Source of the DNA: Balneolaceae bacterium
GTDB lineage: Bacteria; Bacteroidota; Rhodothermia; Balneolales; Balneolaceae
NCBI GenBank assembly: GCA_009711805.1
Contig: VEMX01000014.1
Coordinates: forward strand, 62,001 to 126,000
Length of the DNA stretch: 64,000 nt
Reading direction: 5' to 3'
Every line of letters starts with the position of its first letter. Within the stretch, counting starts at the first letter, position 1. The notes beneath the pieces were generated by a model that saw nothing but the letters and a program-made list of their open reading frames with translations, had not been told where the DNA came from and ran no database searches. Shown in pieces: positions 28,467-36,936 of this stretch. A program made the position numbers and the translations under genes.

Positions 28467-31331
28467 TTGATTAAACGAGATTTACTTAGCCGTCGCCTTT
28501 ATGCCAATGATGCTTCAATGTATGAGGAGCTCCCCGAAGGCGTTTCTTTCCCTAAATCAGCAGCAGATATACAACAGTTAGTTGAACAGGCCCATAAAGA
28601 AGGGTTTTCCATAACACCCAGAAGTGCGGGTACCAGCCTGGCCGGGCAAGCAACCGGCGGCGGGGTTATTATGGATGTATCCCGGTTTATGACGGATATC
28701 CGGGAAATTAACGTTGATGAGCGATATGCTGTGGTACACCCGGGAGTGATCAGGGATACCTTAAATCGTGAATTGGAAGAACAGGAGTTATTATTTGGCC
28801 CCGATACCTCAACCACCAACCGGTGTATGATAGGAGGGATGATAGGGAATAATTCTTCGGGATCATTTTCTATCAAACATAAAACAACACGTGAGCATGT
28901 ACTGGAAATGAAAGTGGTGCTCAGCGATGGTTCGTTAGCTACTTTTAAACCCCTTTCTGAGGAGGAACTGGAAGAGAAGAAACAGCTGGATAATCTGGAA
29001 GGTTATATATACCGCTCTATGTTAAGGCTGATAGAAGAACATAAAGAGCTTATTTACAGGAATTACCCCCATCCTGAAATCATCCGAAGAAACACAGGAT
29101 ATGCTCTGGATAAACTTGCTGAAATGCAGCCTTTTGATCCGGATGGGCGCCCATTTAATATGTGCGAACTTTTGTGCGGTAGTGAAGGTACACTGGCAAT
29201 GACTACCTCTGCAAAGCTGAATCTGGTTACCAAAGACAAAACAAGTATTCTTGCAGTTCCTCAATTCACAAATTTACAGGAAGCACTGGTAGCTACCCGA
29301 GAAGCCGTAAAAGTGCGGCCAGCAGCTATAGAATTAGTTGATCATATCATATTAGAGGCTACAAAGGGAAATATTGAACAACGTAAAAACCGTTTCTTCC
29401 TAAAGGGTGAGCCCAAATATATACTCATTATACAGTTTGATGGGAGTGATAATGGAATACTCCGGTTAAAAACGGAACAGCTGAAAGAAAAGCTGAATAA
29501 ACTAAATCTAGGGTATACCTGTCCGGTGATAGAAGATCCCGAAAAAGTAGATCAGGTCTGGGAGCTCAGGAAAGCCGGTTTGGGTTTGCTGATGGGCCTG
29601 GGAGAGGAGTCCCGGTCGCCAACATTTTGTGAAGACACGGCCGTCCGGGTATCCGATTTACCAGAATATGTGAGTGATTTTCAGGAGATACTGGACAAGT
29701 ATAATACCGAATGCGTGTTTTATGCACATGCCTCGGTAGGAGAATTGCATCTGCGTCCCGTTGTTGATATCACTACTGAGCGTGGACTGCAGATTATGAA
29801 AAATATGGCAGATGAAATTGCCGAACTGGTCAGGAGGTACCGGGGATCACTTTCTGGTGAACATGGGGATGGGCGAGCCCGGTCCCCCTACATCGAAAAA
29901 GTACTGGGTAAAGAGCTGATGTCGGTACTAAAAGAAGTGAAAGAAATTTGGGATCCCGACAATATCTTTAACCCCGGGAAAATTGTTTCTTCTGAAGCAC
30001 TCGACTCAGATTTGCGGTTTTCCCCGGATTATAAACGCCCGGATATAGATACTGTTTTTGCCTGGAGGGATGAGGGTAATATGGGAGTTGCCTTAGAACT
30101 ATGTAATGGCGCAGGTGTATGCCGGAAGCTTGCAGAAAGTGGAGGTACCATGTGCCCTTCCTATATGGCTACACGGGATGAAAAAGATTCTACCAGGGGA
30201 CGGGCCAACGTATTCCGACAGGTATTTGAAGGAGATGATCCGGAAGGTTTTGCCTCCGAAGAACTGAAAGAAGCCCTGGATTTATGCCTGAGTTGTAAAG
30301 CCTGTAAAAGCGAATGCCCCGCCAATGTGGATATGGCAAAGATGAAGGCTGAATTTATGAATGGCTGGCATGAAATATATGATGTTACCAAAGGTGAACG
30401 GTTTTTTGCCGAATCCGGAAAATTGTTTCCCCTGGCTTCAATGATGCCGAGAATGGTAAATACCCTGGTGAATTCCGGCTTTGGTAAACGCATGATGGAA
30501 TTGATTCTTAAAATTGACAGTAGACGTGAACTCCCTGATTTTGCTTCGCAGACATTTAAGCAATGGTTTAAAGAACATACTGCAAGTAGAAGGCAAGCAG
30601 GGAAATGGAAAGTGTTGCTTTTTGTAGATCTGTTCACAAACTATAATGAACCGGAAGTAGGCATTGCCGCTGTACGTGTGTTAGAGAGCATGGGATTTGA
30701 GGTGTTGGTTGCCGATACCATGCAGACCGGCCGTGCTCAGATTTCAAAAGGAATGTTGGAAGATGCTAAACAGATTTGCAAAAAGACGATCAAAGAGTTG
30801 AAAAAATATGCCCAGGCCAGAATCCCTATAATAGGTCTGGAACCCTCCGAAGTTTTAACTCTGAGGGATGAGTTTCTGGAATTATGTGAGCCTTATGAAT
30901 TACTGGAAGCACGAAGAATAGCAAAACGCTCGTATACATTTGAGGAGTTTTTAGCCTTGCACTCGCAAAAGTTTCCCGGAAAGGCGGGGGGCGAACATGT
31001 AATGCTGCACGGACACTGCCATATGAAAGCACTGGTTGGAAATAAACCTTCGGTTATGGCGCTCGAAGCCGTTGGTTATACCGTTGAGGAAATTCCGTCT
31101 GGTTGCTGCGGCATGGCGGGCAGTTTTGGTTACGAAAAAGAGCATTACGACTTATCCATGGATATTGGAGAACTAGTTCTTTTCCCACATATCAGGGAGC
31201 ATGAAGCCAAAATTTGTGCATCGGGTTTTTCATGCCGCCACCAGATAAAAGATGGTACAGGAGAACAAGCCTATCATCTCGCTCAGCTATTAGCTGATAC
31301 CATCCGGGACAAAGTAGAAATGGAAATGTAA
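28467..31331 (+). CDS. YdiJ-like FAD/Fe-S dehydrogenase (D-2-hydroxyglutarate or glycolate type)
   Basis: The 954-residue product fuses a GlcD-like FAD domain to a GlcF-like iron-sulfur and CCG domain, as in YdiJ, the E. coli D-2-hydroxyglutarate dehydrogenase. The N-terminal PCMH domain has RSAGTSLAGQATGGGVIMD and IGGMIGNNSSG; the substrate cap has HASVGELHLRP and LSGEHGDGRARSP. Two 4Fe-4S sets follow: CNGAGVCRK...MCPSY and CLSCKACKSECP, then the CCG motifs HGHCHMKALVG and SGCCGMAGSFGYEKEHYDLS. TTG 28467 is chosen because AAGGAG sits 5 nt upstream and no better start exists. The DoxX gene follows by 4 bp. The exact 2-hydroxyacid is inferred; the nearby lhgO favours D-2-hydroxyglutarate. Confidence 0.85.
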   Translation: MIKRDLLSRRLYANDASMYEELPEGVSFPKSAADIQQLVEQAHKEGFSITPRSAGTSLAGQATGGGVIMDVSRFMTDIREINVDERYAVVHPGVIRDTLNRELEEQELLFGPDTSTTNRCMIGGMIGNNSSGSFSIKHKTTREHVLEMKVVLSDGSLATFKPLSEEELEEKKQLDNLEGYIYRSMLRLIEEHKELIYRNYPHPEIIRRNTGYALDKLAEMQPFDPDGRPFNMCELLCGSEGTLAMTTSAKLNLVTKDKTSILAVPQFTNLQEALVATREAVKVRPAAIELVDHIILEATKGNIEQRKNRFFLKGEPKYILIIQFDGSDNGILRLKTEQLKEKLNKLNLGYTCPVIEDPEKVDQVWELRKAGLGLLMGLGEESRSPTFCEDTAVRVSDLPEYVSDFQEILDKYNTECVFYAHASVGELHLRPVVDITTERGLQIMKNMADEIAELVRRYRGSLSGEHGDGRARSPYIEKVLGKELMSVLKEVKEIWDPDNIFNPGKIVSSEALDSDLRFSPDYKRPDIDTVFAWRDEGNMGVALELCNGAGVCRKLAESGGTMCPSYMATRDEKDSTRGRANVFRQVFEGDDPEGFASEELKEALDLCLSCKACKSECPANVDMAKMKAEFMNGWHEIYDVTKGERFFAESGKLFPLASMMPRMVNTLVNSGFGKRMMELILKIDSRRELPDFASQTFKQWFKEHTASRRQAGKWKVLLFVDLFTNYNEPEVGIAAVRVLESMGFEVLVADTMQTGRAQISKGMLEDAKQICKKTIKELKKYAQARIPIIGLEPSEVLTLRDEFLELCEPYELLEARRIAKRSYTFEEFLALHSQKFPGKAGGEHVMLHGHCHMKALVGNKPSVMALEAVGYTVEEIPSGCCGMAGSFGYEKEHYDLSMDIGELVLFPHIREHEAKICASGFSCRHQIKDGTGEQAYHLAQLLADTIRDKVEMEM

Positions 31332-31335
31332 ACTT

Positions 31336-31758
31336 ATGATAATTATGAAATTCTTTGAGAAGGTAAAACAATTTAGAGGAACCGGTCTTTTCTTATTGCG
31401 TTTTCTGGTAGGATTTCATCTGATTTATGGGACACAGGATAATGTTTTTTCCTGGGAGCAAATGTTGGAATTTTCCGGTTTCCTGGAACAATTTGGGTTT
31501 CCGGTTCCACTGATTTCAGCGGTTGTATCAGTATATGCACAGTTTATTTGCGGTATACTTTTCATAGTAGGATATAAGATCCGGTGGGCAGCACTTGTTA
31601 TGATTATAAATTTTATCATTGCTTTGTTGATGGTTCACCTGGGTGATACTTATCCGAATATGTTCCCGGCCTTAGTAATGTTTGTGGGGTCTGTTTTCTT
31701 CCTGATTTACGGGTCAGATAAAATATCATTGGAACAGTTGCGGGAAAAACGGCGTTAA
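31336..31758 (+). CDS. DoxX-family membrane protein
   Basis: The 140-residue product has four hydrophobic helices (about 15-33, 55-77, 82-100, 108-126) and the DoxX-like phrases LRFLVGFHLIYG and GILFIVGYKIRWAAL. Family members are small integral membrane proteins sometimes linked to quinone or thiol redox chemistry. It starts 4 bp after the YdiJ-like dehydrogenase (or 13 bp, if ATG 31345 is used), so the two are probably co-transcribed; a role in electron transfer to the membrane is only a guess. Confidence 0.8.
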   Translation: MIIMKFFEKVKQFRGTGLFLLRFLVGFHLIYGTQDNVFSWEQMLEFSGFLEQFGFPVPLISAVVSVYAQFICGILFIVGYKIRWAALVMIINFIIALLMVHLGDTYPNMFPALVMFVGSVFFLIYGSDKISLEQLREKRR

Positions 31759-31873
31759 GCAGTGAGTATTTACTATATATTACAAAAAAAGTGTTTAGTC
31801 TCGACTAATATATACTTTGATGTTAAACTATTTATTATTAAATATCCCTTAAAATTAATTTAACCCCTCCGTC

Positions 31874-32533
31874 ATGAGACTTTCGATATTATTATTTACA
31901 CTATTATTTACTTCAGTTTATGTAGAATCAGCAGCTCAGGTTGATTATGAAAGTGAAATCCAACCCATTTTTAATGCAAACTGTACGTCGTGTCATGGCG
32001 GCCAAAATGGGGTTACGCTGGAAAGTTACAGTACCGTGATGAATAGTGTGGGTCAACAATATGGAACCGAAATCGTAGTTGCCGGAGATGCAGCTTCAAG
32101 TCCTCTTGTTGACAAGATCGAACCTAATCCTCAATTTGGATCTCGCATGCCACAGGGAGGCAGCTTAAGTTCTAATCAGATAGATTTGATCAAGCAATGG
32201 ATAAACGAAGGGGCAAATGAAGTGCCTACTTCTAACGAAGTGGTTACCGATTTGCCGAAAGGGTTTGAACTACAGGGCAATTATCCCAACCCTTTTAACC
32301 CCGGAACAACTATACAGTTTACAGTCCCTCAAACCACACAGTATACAATTTCTATTTACTCCGTCACAGGGATACTCGTGGCAGATATAGAGGGCTCTGC
32401 CCAGGCGGGACAAACATCCATTCGGGTTGATATGAGTAATCAAGCATCCGGAATATATATCTACAAAGTATTTGCATCTACCAATAGTACGCGTTATTTG
32501 TTGGGTTCGGAACGAATGACCCTCATCAAATAA
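31874..32533 (+). CDS. T9SS-sorted monoheme c-type cytochrome-like protein
   Basis: The 219-residue product has a signal peptide (…VESAAQ), a cytochrome c domain with one heme motif C37-T-S-C40-H41 and a likely distal Met in GSRMPQGG, as in planctomycete-type cytochromes (PSCyt1-like: EIQPIFNANCTSCHGGQNG; SSPLVDKI). Residues 135-219 form a T9SS type A sorting domain (QGNYPNPFNPGTTIQF; SGIYIYKV; MTLIK). The predicted fate is heme attachment in the periplasm and then export to the cell surface. It is separated from neighbours by 115 bp upstream and a 535-bp spacer downstream, so it is probably a single-gene unit. Confidence 0.88.
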   Translation: MRLSILLFTLLFTSVYVESAAQVDYESEIQPIFNANCTSCHGGQNGVTLESYSTVMNSVGQQYGTEIVVAGDAASSPLVDKIEPNPQFGSRMPQGGSLSSNQIDLIKQWINEGANEVPTSNEVVTDLPKGFELQGNYPNPFNPGTTIQFTVPQTTQYTISIYSVTGILVADIEGSAQAGQTSIRVDMSNQASGIYIYKVFASTNSTRYLLGSERMTLIK

Positions 32534-33068
32534 TGAGTTGCCTCTTTTAGATTATGGCTTGAATACCACCTGACGGCTGGAGTCCGTTTACCCGATGGCC
32601 TAATCCAAGCAACGCAGCTTTCCCTTTTACCTGATTCAGGAAGGGTAGCCCTGATTCATCGATGAGACCGGTGATCGGTCAAATCGGGTATGGGGTGGTT
32701 TAACGTCCCCCTTAGCCAGCCCGGTTGGAGCCCGCCTGAACCGATTGCTCGATTCAGGCAACCCAGCCTTATCTGTTCCCCAATTCATCACCCCCATCAC
32801 AGTTAAAACCAGAAAAGGATAAACTAAAATTATGTTGGATTGAGAGAATTAACAGGGTGTTTCATTTAATCCTGCCTATCCTGGTAATCCCTAAAATCCA
32901 GGTTCATAATGCGGGGGTAAGAAAATCAGGATACAGGCTTGGTTGAGTAGTCGGGATAGCTCTATATATATAAAAGGGGATTCATATTTTTTTTTACACA
33001 TTAGTGATGATCTATCCGTTACATTAAAGCGGGTACATAACTATACAATAGACAATTACAGGAGGTAT
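32534..33068. repeat. Gene-free spacer with small inverted repeats
   Basis: No gene is supported. Visible structures are a GACCG/CGGTC hairpin (32666-32670 with 32676-32680), a GCCTGAA/TTCAGGC hairpin (32734-32740 with 32753-32759), and a segment at 32868-32908 made of degenerate AATCCTG-like steps about every 10 bp. The last resembles dispersed AATCCTG-rich intergenic elements known from several phyla. The final ~60 bp before 33069 are AT-rich and end in AGGAGG (33060-33065), the ribosome site of the next gene. Confidence 0.45.
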
Positions 33069-35114
33069 ATGGATAGCAAGAACAGTAGAATACTGTTTTG
33101 TGGTATGCTGGCGTTAGGGATCTTATTCTTTTCCCTTTCTGGAGCAATTGCCCAAACAGCAAGTACTAACGGAAACGAATATCATACACCATCGCAAGTG
33201 AATGATATACTCAGGGACATTCACGATGCTAATGGAAATAACACAAAAATTCATGAGCTGGCTGAAAGTCCCGGAGGGCACCAGCTTTTAATGATTGAAA
33301 TTGGACCGGAAGTCCATTCCTCCAAAAAAACGAAACCAGCTATTTTTGTGGTTGGCAATATGGAAGGAACAATACCTGTATCGACAGAAGCTGCTCTTTA
33401 CCTGGCTAATGAGGTGCTGGTAAGTGAAGCGTCATCATCCAAAACCTGGTATATACTGCCCAATGGGAATCCGGATGCTGCTGCAAATTATTTTAATTCC
33501 CCTCTTATACAGGATAGCCGAAATGACAGGCCCCATAACGATGATATGGATGAACAAGAGGATGAAGACGGTTGGGAAGACCTGAACGGGGATGGCATGA
33601 TTACCCAAATGAGGGTAAAAGATCCCACCGGAGCATGGATGGTTATCGAAGGAGAACCTTTGCTCATGAAAAGAGCAGATCGCTCTAAAGGGGAAAAGGG
33701 TATGTATAAACTGTATTCGGAAGGCATCGACAATGATGAGGACGGACAGTACAATGAAGATAGCGATGGCGGAGTGAATGTGAACCGCAACTTTCCTCAT
33801 CTTTTTAAGGATTTCACAGAAACCGGAGGAGCCTGGCCGGGAAGCACCCCCGAAGTGTATGCGATTCTGGAATTTGCGTATGCTCATCCCGAAATAGCCA
33901 TGACTTATTCTCTGGGAGCAACAAACTTTAGCATGGTTCCACCCAAAGGAGGGCGACAGGGTTCTGCCGATTATAGCCAGCTTGAGATTCCAGAGTCTTT
34001 TGCAGAGCAATTGGGTGCGGATCCTAATAAAACATATTCTATGGAAGAAGTAATTGAGATGGTACAGCCACTGGCACCTCCGGGATTTGAGATTACCGAA
34101 TCGGTGGTAGCCAGTTTCCTGGGGTTAGGGGCCGTTGTAAATCCTATGGATGCTGATTTGAAGTTCTACAAAGAACTGTCTGATCAATACAAGGAATACC
34201 TGGAAGAAAAAGACTTCAGCACCGAACGCCTGGATCCTGAACCAGCCAAAGACGGTTCATTCGAATTATGGTCTTACTATCACCTGGGAATTCCAACGTT
34301 TAGTATGGACTTTTGGACATTGCCGGAATTCAAAGAAGAGAAAAAAGAAGAAGGCAGCGGCATCACCATCGAGAAGCTGGAAGAAATGAGCTCGGAGGAT
34401 TTTCTGGAACTTGGAGAAGAGAAAATCACCTTGTTTTTAAAAGAATCGGGAGCGCCCGAACGGTTTAGCGCGAAAATGGTGATAGGGATGGTGGAAGGAG
34501 GACAGGTTACTCCTGCACGAATGGCTGCGATGATGAAGCAAATGCCCAAGCCGCCAAGTGCTGAAGGGGTAGACCCCGATGACAAAGCTTTACTGGCATT
34601 CAATAAAAATGTATTAAATGGAAAAGGTTATGCAGAATGGGAAGCCTACGACCATCCCGCTTTGGGAGAAGTAGAGATAGGAGGGGAAGCTCCTTATGTA
34701 CGCAATACCCCGCCGGCTTCAATGCTCGATTCCCTGCTGTCGGTACAAGTGCCCTGGGTACTTGAGGTAGCATCAAAAATAGCTAAACTTGAGATACTCA
34801 AAACTTCAGCCACGCACAAAGGGAACGATGTTTATGAGGTGTCGGTGTGGGTGGAAAATACAGCTTATCTGCCATTTCCTACTGCAATGGGAGAAAAGAA
34901 CCAAAATCCCAAACCCGCTATTATTACACTTACCGGAGATATTGAAGTACTTTCAGGAAAAACGCGAACTGCCATCAATAGTTTAGGTGGCCTGCAAGTG
35001 AAAAAGTATAGCTGGATAGTACGAATAACCGAATCTGATGAAATTGAAATAAATGTAGATTCTGCGCACGCCTGGGGCGACCGCACAGAATTGAAGGTTG
35101 GAGGTGCACAATGA
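33069..35114 (+). CDS. M14-carboxypeptidase-like protein lacking zinc ligands (probable pseudoenzyme)
   Basis: The frame opens earlier (32943), but ATG 33069 follows AGGAGG by 3 nt and gives a signal peptide (…FSLSGAIAQ), so the 681-residue form is chosen. The fold matches the M14 peptidase encoded next door: same acidic insert (EDLNGDGMITQMRVKDPTGAW), same NVNRNF motif and same C-terminal region. The zinc and catalytic residues do not match: the HxxE pair is Glu99 and Ile102 in GNMEGTIPVS, the third His is Gly283 in TYSLGATNF, and the catalytic Glu is Asp in FSMDFW. Activity as a zinc carboxypeptidase is therefore unlikely. Its stop overlaps the next gene's start by 4 bp, so both are made together; a binding or regulatory partner role is inferred. 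Confidence 0.85.
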   Translation: MDSKNSRILFCGMLALGILFFSLSGAIAQTASTNGNEYHTPSQVNDILRDIHDANGNNTKIHELAESPGGHQLLMIEIGPEVHSSKKTKPAIFVVGNMEGTIPVSTEAALYLANEVLVSEASSSKTWYILPNGNPDAAANYFNSPLIQDSRNDRPHNDDMDEQEDEDGWEDLNGDGMITQMRVKDPTGAWMVIEGEPLLMKRADRSKGEKGMYKLYSEGIDNDEDGQYNEDSDGGVNVNRNFPHLFKDFTETGGAWPGSTPEVYAILEFAYAHPEIAMTYSLGATNFSMVPPKGGRQGSADYSQLEIPESFAEQLGADPNKTYSMEEVIEMVQPLAPPGFEITESVVASFLGLGAVVNPMDADLKFYKELSDQYKEYLEEKDFSTERLDPEPAKDGSFELWSYYHLGIPTFSMDFWTLPEFKEEKKEEGSGITIEKLEEMSSEDFLELGEEKITLFLKESGAPERFSAKMVIGMVEGGQVTPARMAAMMKQMPKPPSAEGVDPDDKALLAFNKNVLNGKGYAEWEAYDHPALGEVEIGGEAPYVRNTPPASMLDSLLSVQVPWVLEVASKIAKLEILKTSATHKGNDVYEVSVWVENTAYLPFPTAMGEKNQNPKPAIITLTGDIEVLSGKTRTAINSLGGLQVKKYSWIVRITESDEIEINVDSAHAWGDRTELKVGGAQ

Positions 35115-36856
35115 GATATCTAAAAGAACTATTACTCGGCATCATTATATGCAGTACTGCTATTGCAACAGCTAAGGCGCAAGACATTGAAGTCCCCCTT
35201 CGTTTTGATCACTATTACGACTATGGACAGGTGGTAGAGGCTGTTAAAGCTCTCAATAAAGCCTATCCCGATATGACAGATATTGAAGTGATAGGAACCA
35301 GCGAAGAGGGTCGTGAGATATGGTCGCTAACACTGAATAATCCCCAAACCGGAGAAGCCCTCCAGAAACCCGGGGTATATGTGGATGGTAATATCCATGG
35401 TAATGAAATTCAGGCAGCAGAGGTAAACCTGTACCTGATCAACTACCTGCTGGAGAATTATGGTGAACTGGAGAAGGTTACCGAAATGGTAGACCGGAAT
35501 GCGTTTTACTTTATCCCTTCTATCAACGTGGATGGAAGGTACCATTTCTTTAATGACGCTAACACTCCCAGTACCAATCGAGGATTGCGTATTCCCAAAG
35601 ATGATGACCGGGATGGGTTATATGATGAGGACTTCCCAGAAGATCTGAATGGGGACGGCAGCATCACCCAAATGCGAAAAAAAGATCCGTTTGGGGAGTG
35701 GAAAACCGATCCTGAAGATCCACGGCTGCTGGTTAGGGTAGAGCCAGGCGAAATGGGCGAGTGGACTATCCTCGGGCAGGAAGGTATTGACAATGACGGA
35801 GACGGTCGCATCAATGAAGATTCCGAAGGATATGTAGATCCCAACCGTAACTGGGGCTCAAATTGGGCACCTCCTTACGTACAGCGGGGGGCAGGGAATT
35901 ATCCTTATTCAGGAAATGTGACTAAGGCCGTTACGCGGTTTATGATGGACCGTCCTAATATTATTATGGTGTTTGCTTTCCATAATAATGGAGGGATGTT
36001 TTTGAGGGGGCCAGGCACCAAATCAGAAGGTCCGCTTAATGCTCAGGATATTAGTGTGTATGATGTACTGGGAGAAAATGCCGAAAAGATTGTGCCGGGC
36101 TATCGCTATCTGATAAGCTGGAAAGATCTGTATTCCACCTATGGTGATTTCACCGAATTCACTTATAATCAGGTGGGTGCTTTCAGTTTTGTTGGAGAAT
36201 TATTTATGGAAGAGTCTGAGACCTATACAGCACATGATGAGGAAGAGGCGGAAGCTGCACCTGGTTTTGGCACTAATAATGCCCGGCAAAGAGAACGCCT
36301 CGAATTCAACGATCATGTTGTCCAGGGATCACTTTATCATGAATGGGAAACCTATGATCATCCCAAATACGGGGAAGTTGAAATTGGAGGTTGGACCAAG
36401 ATGAGTTCGCGCCTGCCCCATCCGTTTATGCTTCAGGATTTGGTGCATCGCAATGCTTCGGCTGTGATGTTTGCCGCCTCTCAAACACCCGATATAAAGA
36501 TACAGATGTATGAATCCTCAAAGATAGATAATAACCTGTATCAGGTCCGTGTGAGGTTAGTGAACAAGAATACCATTCCCACCATGACCTATCATTCAGT
36601 AAAAAATAAACTATTCCCACAGGATCAACTAACGGTTTCGGGCAGAAATATAAAAGTTGTAGCTGGCGGTAAGCTCACCAATGTGTATAATAACACCGTA
36701 GACTATAAAGAGCATAAACCAGAAATACAGTTTTTGCGTGTTCCTGGTTCCGGTCTTGTGGAATACCAGTTTCTGATTGAAGGAAGCGGTTCTTTTAGCA
36801 TACAGTATAAATCCAGAAAGGCCGGAAATTTAGTGCAAGAATATTCATTGCATTAA
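35111..36856 (+). CDS. M14-family zinc carboxypeptidase
   Basis: The 581-residue secreted peptidase (signal …STAIATAKAQ) has all M14 active-site residues: zinc ligands His96 and Glu99 in GNIHGNEIQAAE, third zinc ligand His291 in FAFHNNGG, substrate-binding Asn245-Arg246 in VDPNRNW, and catalytic Glu363 in SFVGELFME. A long acidic insert (about 163-240; DDDRDGLYDEDFPEDLNGDG, then GIDNDGDGRINEDSEG) resembles calcium-binding loops. A beta-rich C-terminal domain of ~140 residues follows. It overlaps the upstream pseudoenzyme by 4 bp. A bidirectional terminator separates it from recN. Confidence 0.92.
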   Translation: MRYLKELLLGIIICSTAIATAKAQDIEVPLRFDHYYDYGQVVEAVKALNKAYPDMTDIEVIGTSEEGREIWSLTLNNPQTGEALQKPGVYVDGNIHGNEIQAAEVNLYLINYLLENYGELEKVTEMVDRNAFYFIPSINVDGRYHFFNDANTPSTNRGLRIPKDDDRDGLYDEDFPEDLNGDGSITQMRKKDPFGEWKTDPEDPRLLVRVEPGEMGEWTILGQEGIDNDGDGRINEDSEGYVDPNRNWGSNWAPPYVQRGAGNYPYSGNVTKAVTRFMMDRPNIIMVFAFHNNGGMFLRGPGTKSEGPLNAQDISVYDVLGENAEKIVPGYRYLISWKDLYSTYGDFTEFTYNQVGAFSFVGELFMEESETYTAHDEEEAEAAPGFGTNNARQRERLEFNDHVVQGSLYHEWETYDHPKYGEVEIGGWTKMSSRLPHPFMLQDLVHRNASAVMFAASQTPDIKIQMYESSKIDNNLYQVRVRLVNKNTIPTMTYHSVKNKLFPQDQLTVSGRNIKVVAGGKLTNVYNNTVDYKEHKPEIQFLRVPGSGLVEYQFLIEGSGSFSIQYKSRKAGNLVQEYSLH

Positions 36857-36901
36857 GCGTCAAAAGATGCTAAAATAGTTTTCCTCTTATCGGGAGATTT
36901 T

Positions 36902-36936
36902 AAAAAGCCTTCTTGTAGAAATACAGGGGGCTTTTT
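36902..36936. terminator. Bidirectional terminator between M14 peptidase and recN
   Basis: An 8-bp stem (36902-36909 AAAAAGCC with 36929-36936 GGCTTTTT) gives A/T tails on both sides, and the two genes converge on it. The recN stop falls in its right arm. Confidence 0.75.

Noticed and set aside
32943-33068. Upstream extension of the first M14-like protein by 42 residues
   Set aside because: ATG 33069 directly follows AGGAGG and starts a proper signal peptide; the extension is AT-rich spacer.
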